Source: Spirochaetota bacterium (GTDB taxonomy: Bacteria > Spirochaetota > UBA4802 > UBA5550). Taken from it: a stretch of DNA of 35,992 nt. Both the position numbers and the translations under genes were made by a program. Below, piece after piece: positions 30,449 through 35,992 of this stretch. The notes below the pieces were generated by a model. It worked only from the letters and a program-made list of their open reading frames with translations. It ran no database searches and was not told where the DNA came from. Location of the stretch: contig JAFGBT010000055.1 in assembly GCA_016933025.1 (NCBI GenBank), positions 1 through 35,992 on the forward strand, given 5' to 3'. Numbering within the stretch: the first letter of the stretch is position 1; every line of letters starts with the position of its first letter.

Positions 30449-31063
30449 CTACAGCGTGTACAGTTCTCTCAAGTCAGCCTCCGGTTTTTTCGGCTTGCCG
30501 TCCTCTCCCAGAACATGGTTGCGATATTTCAGGACCGATATCACTTCCTGCGTCTCGATGTGATGTATGGTCCTGAGCTTCTTCATGCCCGACAGGAGCC
30601 TGCGATACTCGTTGTAATCACCGACGATAACCTCGATAGTGAAGGAATTCTCCCCCTGCACATGCAGAATGGAATGTACGATTGAGCTCTTCGCCAGGAG
30701 CTTGAGAAGCGCGTCGTCATGATGGGGATTGTCTATCTTGACGAAAAAATGGTACCGCTCCCTCATGTTGAGATAGTCCGAGAGGGAAAAATCCTCCTTT
30801 TTCTTGTGGACATCGATGATTCTCTGCGTCTGCATCGATATAATGGCAGGCTGGCCGGAAGAAAGCCGTATCGATTTAATGCGGCCGACCCAGTCAGCAA
30901 GCTGCGCCTTGTCGTCAAAATTCGCATCCATAAGGTAGCTGTGGCGCCCCATTACATGGAACAGCGAGATCACATGCCGGTCGGTTATGAGCTTCGAGAT
31001 GATATCACTGTCGTCTCCCCAGTTCTGTACAAGAACAAGAGCATGAATTACAGTATCGGACAT
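30449..31063 (-). CDS. Double RAM (Lrp/AsnC ligand-binding-like) domain protein without HTH
   Basis: A 204-residue soluble protein made of two alpha/beta units of the Lrp/AsnC C-terminal (RAM) type. Unit 1 spans about 5-88 (ALVLVQNWGDDSDIISKLIT, then GRHSYLMDANFDD, then ISMQTQRIID); unit 2 spans about 102-185 (YHFFVKIDNPHHDDALLKLL, then GENSFTIEVIVGD, then HIETQEVISVLK). No N-terminal HTH is present. RAM domains bind amino acids or related small molecules and assemble as dimers or octamers; here the tandem could form a dimer-like unit in one chain. GGGGGA precedes the ATG at 31063. Function unknown beyond probable ligand binding. Confidence 0.65.
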   Translation of the reverse strand: MSDTVIHALVLVQNWGDDSDIISKLITDRHVISLFHVMGRHSYLMDANFDDKAQLADWVGRIKSIRLSSGQPAIISMQTQRIIDVHKKKEDFSLSDYLNMRERYHFFVKIDNPHHDDALLKLLAKSSIVHSILHVQGENSFTIEVIVGDYNEYRRLLSGMKKLRTIHHIETQEVISVLKYRNHVLGEDGKPKKPEADLRELYTL

Positions 31064-31090
31064 GACAATTTCCCCCTGGTTTACCGTAGG

Positions 31091-31157
31091 GGCGCGGTAC
31101 GCCGCGCCATTACCTGCTTCGGCATACCGGGCATTTTAACCGTTTCAGCATGCCGAA
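31091..31157. repeat. Two inverted repeats in the 31064-31396 divergent gap
   Basis: GGCGCGG-TACG-CCGCGCC (31091-31108) is a perfect seven-base stem; TTCGGCAT (31118-31125) pairs with ATGCCGAA (31150-31157) over a 24-base loop. They lie between the divergent RAM gene and hybrid kinase gene. The rest of the gap to 31396 is AT-rich and holds no recognised gene; a kinase promoter must lie there but none is convincing. Confidence 0.55.
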
Positions 31158-31396
31158 CCCTTACAATTTATTCCTGATATTTTTTAGTCAAGATTATTTC
31201 TCATTAATTACACCAAAATGCGCTGCCGGCCTGAATGTGATCTCCCCGCCCGGCGATTTCTGGACGCATAAGCACGGCCTGTTCCCCGTCAATCTTTCCA
31301 CCTGGAAAAATATTTTATTTGGAGCAAAATCGAAAAATCCTTGTTTTTTTCATTAAAAGATATATTCGATGAGAAGACTACACTATTCCATTCCGG

Positions 31397-34300
31397 GTGG
31401 TTACAGTGTCACGATCCGCTTGCATCATGTTCCTGGCGTTCAGCCTCTCGGCCTGCGCCCTTTCCTGCTGCGGAGCAGGCGGCCGTGACGCACTGCCAGT
31501 GGCCGGACAGGGGGTCATTGACCTGTCGAAATGGGACTTTGACCGGGAGGGGACCCTGAAGCTAGACGGCGAGTGGGAATTCTACTGGAAAAAGCTCCTC
31601 GCCAGCGAAGACTTCGCGAAAATCCATCCGCCCAAAAAAAGCGGATTTCTGAAACTGCCGGCAGCATGGAACGGCGCAGTCGTGGACGGCGAAACTCTTG
31701 GCTCGGAGGGCTACGCCACCTTCAGGCTTACAGTCCTCCTGGGAAAAACGCACGTCCCCCTGTCATTCCGGCTCATCGACATGCGAACCACCTACGCGCT
31801 GTTTGTAAACGGAAAAAAAATTGCGTCCAACGGCAGGGTCGGCACGTCCCGGGAGACATCGGTGCCCCAGTACCTGCCGGTCGTGGCGGCCTTCGCGCCG
31901 CACGCCGACAGGATGGAGATCGTGCTCCAGGTATCCAACTACCACCACGCGAAGGGCGGCCCGTTCCATTCGATACACATCGGTAAAACCAGCGACATCC
32001 GCGATATGAGGGACCTCAGCTTCTCGTTCCAGATATTCATGCTGGGGAGCCTTCTCATTATGGGACTCTACCACCTGGGGATGTTCATTATCAGGCGCAA
32101 CGACAGGTCGTCGCTCTTCCTCGCAATATTCTGCCTGCTGATCTCGTTCAGACCGATGGTCACGGGAGAATACTACCTGATATGGCTCCTCCCGGAGACC
32201 AACTGGGAACTGATGCTGAAGTCCGAATATTTGACCCTTTATCTGGGACTGCCGGCTTTCGCGCTGTTCATGAACTCACTCTTCCCCGTCGAATTCCCGA
32301 AAAAAATCCTGAACCCCATCCTGGCGCTCGGCGGCATATTCTCTCTGATCGTCATCGCGACGCCGGCAAGAATCTATTCGCATACGGTCCTGGCCTACGA
32401 GGCGATAACGCTCCTGGCGAGCGCCTACACTGTCTACGCCATAATCCTTTCAGCAGTCCGGAAGCGTGAAGGGTCGAAGATTTTCATCCTGGGCACGCTG
32501 GTGCTGATGATCACCGTCACGAATGAAATCCTCTTCGACAACATGGTGGTCAACACGGGCAATTTTTTCCCCTTTGGGCTCTTCGTTTTTGTTCTATCGC
32601 AGGCCTTCCTCATGTCAATCCGATTCACCCGCGCTTTTGACAACATCGAGGAGCTTTCGCTGGAGCTCGAGGATAAAAACATGCAGCTCATCAGCATCGA
32701 CCGGCTGAAGGATGAATTTCTGGCCAACACCTCCCACGAGCTTCGAACGCCCCTGAACGGCATCATCGGAATCGCCGAATCCCTTCTCGACGGGGCCGCC
32801 GGCACCCTTCCGGACCAGGTGAATTCGAACCTGGGAATGATAATCTCGAGCGGGAAGAGGCTCAGCAATCTCATCAACGACCTGCTCGATTTTTCCAAGC
32901 TGCGGAACAAGGACATCAAGCTTAAGCTGAAGCCCGTCGACATCAAGACTCTCGCTGATGTCGCCATCGACCTGACCTCGCACCTCAAGAAGACCAAAAG
33001 CATCGCGGTGATAAACTCCATCCCGACCGACATACCGCTTATATTGGCCGACGAGGAGCGGATGCAGCAGATACTCATTAACCTTGTCGGTAACGCAATC
33101 AAATTCACCGATGCCGGCTGGGTGGACGTATCCGCGCAGGTCCTGATAGGAGAGGACCCGGAATATTCGCTCCTGGAAGTCACCGTCTCCGATAGCGGTA
33201 TCGGCATACCCGAGGACAAGGTGCCGGTCATCTTCCATCCGTTTGAACAGGGCGACGGATCAATTGCGCGCATCTACGGCGGCACCGGCATAGGCCTTTC
33301 CATAACGAAGGACCTGATCCGCCTCCATGGAGGGTACATCGAGGTCGAATCTGACCCGGGGAAAGGATCATCCTTTACATTCAGGATGCCGCTCAGGAGG
33401 CCGATTGAGCACACGGCCCAGTATACGGACCACCGCCCGGATAGTACAGCGGCGGTTGCGCGGAAATTCCGGCCGGCGGTTGAACCGGCCGGCATCAACG
33501 CCGCCCCTCCCCTGCCGGAAAATGCCGCACCGGACCAGCCGACAATCCTGGTGGTGGACGACGATCCGGTAAACCTGCGGGTCATCGAAAACCAGCTGTC
33601 GGTAAAGAACTATACGGTTATCACATCAACGAGCGGCATCGACGCGCTGAATAAAATCAACACCGGCCTGAAGCCCGACCTGATGATCCTTGACATCATG
33701 ATGCCGAAGATGTCGGGCCTCGAGGTTGCGCGCACCGTACGCGAGCAGTTCTCGCTCTTCGATCTTCCCATCATGATGCTCACCGCCAAGAGCCGCGCAT
33801 CCGACATGGCGACCGGAATGGAGGCGGGAGCGAACGACTACCTCTCGAAGCCATTCGACAAGACGGAACTCCTTTCGCGGGTTAAAACTCTCATCCGCAT
33901 GAAAAAAACGGGGGAAGAAAACAAGAAGCTGACGTCGATCAAGCAGGAGATGGCGCTGGCCCGGACGATACACCTGGCAACCCTCCCCAAGCAGATCCCG
34001 AGGGGACAGGGACTCGAAATTGCGGTGAAATACATCCCGACCCAGATCATCGGCGGCGATTATTACGATTTTCATGAAATCGGAGGAGGCCGTATCGGCG
34101 CCTTCATCGCCGATATATCGGGCCATGGAGTTCCCGCAGCCCTTCTCGCGTCAATGTTCAAAATCACATTCTACATGCTGAAAGACATGGCCGATGCTCC
34201 GATCAGGCTCATGAACGAGATGAACAGAATACTCACCGGCAACATAGAAAACCAGTTCGCCACGGCCGGATACGTGCTGGTCGATCGTGAAAAAATGAAG

Positions 34301-34663
34301 CTCTGCTACACCCGCTGCGGCCACGAGCCGCTTATTCTGTTCAGGAAGAAGAATAACGACATCATGGAGTTCACGCCGGCGGGCAGGCTCATCGGCTACG
34401 CTCCAGAAAGCAACTGCGAGGTCGCAGAGGCCGATCTCCAGTTGGGAGACAGGATCATACTCTACACCGACGGCATCACCGAAGTCTACAACAAGGATCG
34501 CGAGATATTTAACTCGGATTTCCTCAAAAACACCATCGTCCGCTGCCGTGACCTCTCGGGAGCGGAGTTTGCGGAGAGCCTGACGGGCACGTTGAGACGC
34601 TGGCATGGCCTCGATGAAGATTTTGAGGACGACGTGACTATGGTTGTGTTGGATATAGTATGA
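31397..34663 (+). CDS. Hybrid sensor kinase: 7TM-DISM, histidine kinase, receiver, PP2C phosphatase
   Basis: A 1088-residue one-chain signalling protein. The N-terminus is hydrophobic with a lipobox-like LSAC (17-20). Residues 40-200 form an extracytoplasmic 7TMR-DISM sensor-like domain, and 205-412 about seven TM helices. HisKA has phospho-acceptor H447 (TSHELRTPLNG). HATPase covers about 545-668 (N-box NLVGNAIKF, then DSGIGI, then GGTGIGLS). The receiver (716-834) has D721/D722, phospho-acceptor D766 and K818. The PP2C/SpoIIE phosphatase (870-1088) has metal aspartates D888, D906, D1025 and D1079. All catalytic residues are present. The PP2C output should dephosphorylate a STAS antagonist. 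The start may instead be GTG 31406. The stop overlaps the MFS gene. Confidence 0.9.
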   Translation: MVTVSRSACIMFLAFSLSACALSCCGAGGRDALPVAGQGVIDLSKWDFDREGTLKLDGEWEFYWKKLLASEDFAKIHPPKKSGFLKLPAAWNGAVVDGETLGSEGYATFRLTVLLGKTHVPLSFRLIDMRTTYALFVNGKKIASNGRVGTSRETSVPQYLPVVAAFAPHADRMEIVLQVSNYHHAKGGPFHSIHIGKTSDIRDMRDLSFSFQIFMLGSLLIMGLYHLGMFIIRRNDRSSLFLAIFCLLISFRPMVTGEYYLIWLLPETNWELMLKSEYLTLYLGLPAFALFMNSLFPVEFPKKILNPILALGGIFSLIVIATPARIYSHTVLAYEAITLLASAYTVYAIILSAVRKREGSKIFILGTLVLMITVTNEILFDNMVVNTGNFFPFGLFVFVLSQAFLMSIRFTRAFDNIEELSLELEDKNMQLISIDRLKDEFLANTSHELRTPLNGIIGIAESLLDGAAGTLPDQVNSNLGMIISSGKRLSNLINDLLDFSKLRNKDIKLKLKPVDIKTLADVAIDLTSHLKKTKSIAVINSIPTDIPLILADEERMQQILINLVGNAIKFTDAGWVDVSAQVLIGEDPEYSLLEVTVSDSGIGIPEDKVPVIFHPFEQGDGSIARIYGGTGIGLSITKDLIRLHGGYIEVESDPGKGSSFTFRMPLRRPIEHTAQYTDHRPDSTAAVARKFRPAVEPAGINAAPPLPENAAPDQPTILVVDDDPVNLRVIENQLSVKNYTVITSTSGIDALNKINTGLKPDLMILDIMMPKMSGLEVARTVREQFSLFDLPIMMLTAKSRASDMATGMEAGANDYLSKPFDKTELLSRVKTLIRMKKTGEENKKLTSIKQEMALARTIHLATLPKQIPRGQGLEIAVKYIPTQIIGGDYYDFHEIGGGRIGAFIADISGHGVPAALLASMFKITFYMLKDMADAPIRLMNEMNRILTGNIENQFATAGYVLVDREKMKLCYTRCGHEPLILFRKKNNDIMEFTPAGRLIGYAPESNCEVAEADLQLGDRIILYTDGITEVYNKDREIFNSDFLKNTIVRCRDLSGAEFAESLTGTLRRWHGLDEDFEDDVTMVVLDIV

Positions 34664-35871
34664 AAAAGATAACCGGCCGCTCCCGCGATTTCATACTGTT
34701 TCTCCTCGCGGTCGCGCTTTTCAGCTTTTCACAGAGCATAATCAACGCAGTATTCAACAATTTCCTTAAAGATACCTTCGCCATCGGAAGCATGCAGCGC
34801 GGCATACTGGAACTGCCGCGGGAAATGCCGGGCTTTCTCGTCGTGTTCGTATCGGCCCTCTTCTTCTTTTTCAGCTCCCGCCGCCTGGCGGTGCTGGCGA
34901 ACATCCTGGCCGCCGCAGGCGTCTGCATGATCGGCCTCTTTTCGTCGACATTCAAACTGATGCTGGTCTGGCTTTTCATTTACAGCATCGGCCAGCACCT
35001 CTTTCTCCCTCTGAATCAGAGCATCGGCATGGAGTTCGCCCGTGACGGCCGGACGGGCCGGCGCCTGGGCCAGCAGACGGGCGCCATGAACTTTGCCGCT
35101 ATCGCCGGGAGCCTCCTGATTTTTATCGGATTCAGATACCTTGATTTCTCCTACACGCTTTCCTACCTGGTAGCGGGCGCCGGTCTGCTGGCGGCATCCG
35201 TTCTGATACTCGGAATGACGCCGGGGACGCCCCAGTCGATCAAAACAAAATTTACCCTCAGAAAAGAATACAGGCTCTTCTACTGGCTCAATATCCTCTA
35301 CGGCACCCGAAAGCAGATATTCCTGACCTTCGCCCCGTGGGTGCTGGTCATCATATTCAAACAGGAAACACAGGTGCTGGCGACCCTTCTGTTCATCGGC
35401 GGGGTTATCGGCATAGGCTTCAATCCCCTTCTCGGCCGGGCCATTGACCGGCTGGGCGAGCGCTTCATCCTGATGAGCGAGGCGGTTCTCCTTGTGATTG
35501 TCTGCCTGGGTTACGGCTTTTCCCTTACACTCTTTTCGAAATCAATCGCGCTCTACATTACCTGCGCCTGCTTCATTGCGGACCAGCTCCTGATGTCGGT
35601 AAGCATGGCCCGGGCCACATATATCAAGAAGATTGCGGTCATCCCGGACGACGTGCCCCAGACCCTGACCATGGGCGTCACCATCGACCATGTGTTCTCG
35701 ATCACCATAGCGCTGGCGAGCAGCGTGATATGGGATAGGCTCGGCTATCAGTACGTTTTTTTGCTGGGGGCAATAATCGCCGGCGTGAATCTCTTCTCCG
35801 CGTCCCGTATCGCCATCCCGGAAAAGAAGATGGCGGTGATGCACGACGAGGTGCTGTCGACCGAGGATTGA
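34660..35871 (+). CDS. MFS transporter
   Basis: A 403-residue major facilitator superfamily protein with about 12 TM helices. The N-terminal half includes a long loop before TM5 (EFARDGRTGRRLGQQTGAMN). A conserved-type GRAIDRLGERFILM stands at the start of the second half's loop. The ATG overlaps the stop of the hybrid kinase/phosphatase gene (ATGA), so the two are translated together. The substrate cannot be told. Coupling to the sensor suggests the transporter carries, or is controlled by, the signal the kinase detects. It ends at the repeat region that closes the window. Confidence 0.88.
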   Translation: MKKITGRSRDFILFLLAVALFSFSQSIINAVFNNFLKDTFAIGSMQRGILELPREMPGFLVVFVSALFFFFSSRRLAVLANILAAAGVCMIGLFSSTFKLMLVWLFIYSIGQHLFLPLNQSIGMEFARDGRTGRRLGQQTGAMNFAAIAGSLLIFIGFRYLDFSYTLSYLVAGAGLLAASVLILGMTPGTPQSIKTKFTLRKEYRLFYWLNILYGTRKQIFLTFAPWVLVIIFKQETQVLATLLFIGGVIGIGFNPLLGRAIDRLGERFILMSEAVLLVIVCLGYGFSLTLFSKSIALYITCACFIADQLLMSVSMARATYIKKIAVIPDDVPQTLTMGVTIDHVFSITIALASSVIWDRLGYQYVFLLGAIIAGVNLFSASRIAIPEKKMAVMHDEVLSTED

Positions 35872-35887
35872 CCCCTCGACTCTCTCA

Positions 35888-35916
35888 CCCCCCTAAATCC
35901 CCCGAAGGGGGACTTG
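35888..35916. repeat. Copy of the CCCCCTAAATCCCCC intergenic repeat
   Basis: CCCCCCTAAATCCCCC then GAAGGGGGACTTG, nearly identical and in the same orientation as the unit at 8791-8818. It lies just after the MFS stop, in a position to act as a 3' hairpin. Confidence 0.65.
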
Positions 35917-35936
35917 CCCTCACCCCCGCCCACTGA

Positions 35937-35987
35937 GTGACAGGATGTCACGAATGCAGCAGCGTACACGGATGTACAAGCTGCTGC
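35937..35987 (+). other. Tandem GGA-loop hairpins at the window edge (CsrA-site-like)
   Basis: Hairpin 1 is GTGACA-GGA-TGTCAC (35937-35951). Hairpin 2 is GCAGCAGC-GTACA-CGGA-TGTAC-AA-GCTGCTGC (35956-35987), read in parts. Both expose GGA in the loop. GTACACGGATGT (35964-35975) fits the CsrA SELEX consensus RUACARGGAUGU at 11 of 12 positions. They could be binding sites, part of a small RNA, or a dispersed DNA repeat; the window ends five bases later. Confidence 0.45.
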
Positions 35988-35992
35988 CTCCC

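Noticed and set aside
32434..33273. 279-residue minus-strand ORF inside the hybrid kinase gene
   Set aside because: Ser/Arg-rich antisense frame covering the conserved HisKA and ATPase motifs of the real gene.

Overview
This looks like chromosomal sequence from a GC-rich (by eye a little above 55% G+C) Gram-negative bacterium. Signal peptides, a lipobox, Lgt, Rho and RseC support a diderm envelope. A relative of the Spirochaetota (Leptospira-like side) is my best guess, from the mixture of TM-TPR proteins, STAS/PP2C signalling, a small dapA-linked lipoprotein and orphan sensory domains. That guess rests on gene content only. No phage, IS or CRISPR is visible. Genes are densely packed with many ATGA stop/start overlaps, while intergenic gaps carry GC-rich palindromic repeats.

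Layout. 1-242: repeat hairpins and a promoter. 243-2078: ilvD (branched-chain amino acids). 2115-5932 (minus): GtrA, UbiA-type prenyltransferase, HAD-IB phosphatase and DUF362 in one tight run, behind a PolB-like 3'-5' exonuclease. 6131-6592 (minus): secreted HEAT-repeat protein with its own promoter, palindrome and terminator. 6894-8736 (plus): five-S1-domain protein and a small acidic-tailed protein. 8909-14109 (minus): STAS protein translationally coupled to a six-hairpin-glycosidase-like protein, then a TM-TPR-Mrr-like protein and a ParB-like protein. 14226-18157 (minus): four-TM protein; then a second TM-TPR-Mrr-like protein in operon with a degenerate NTE-like protein (CNB, P-loop, patatin remnant). 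18407-18479: tRNA-Ala(GGC). 18508-19722 (minus): GreA, a small ORF, an RseC-like protein. 19833-22738 (minus): M16 peptidase pair, one active and one inactive. 22953-23318: small helical protein. 23652-24407 (plus): divergent Lgt. 24439-26375 (minus): stand-alone MshEN domain, rpmE, rho. 26851-29868 (minus): lipoprotein, dapA, dapB, CBS-PAS-Fis regulator. 29968-31063 (minus): hotdog thioesterase and a double RAM-domain protein without HTH. 31397-35871 (plus): hybrid histidine kinase with receiver and PP2C phosphatase, translationally coupled to an MFS transporter. The window ends in two hairpins with GGA loops resembling CsrA sites.

How the genes may fit together. Housekeeping modules (ilvD, dapAB, rho-rpmE, greA, tRNA) are interleaved with signalling parts: STAS and PP2C (partner switching), an MshEN motif pair (c-di-GMP), a CNB domain (cyclic nucleotide), RAM, CBS and PAS sensors. 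Several are cut down from known architectures: MshEN without ATPase, RAM without HTH, Fis-HTH without AAA+, patatin and Mrr folds without catalytic residues. The most unusual stretch is 9.9-18.2 kb, with the paired TM-TPR-Mrr-like proteins and the NTE-like pseudoenzyme. All assignments come from reading the sequence; no database search was run.
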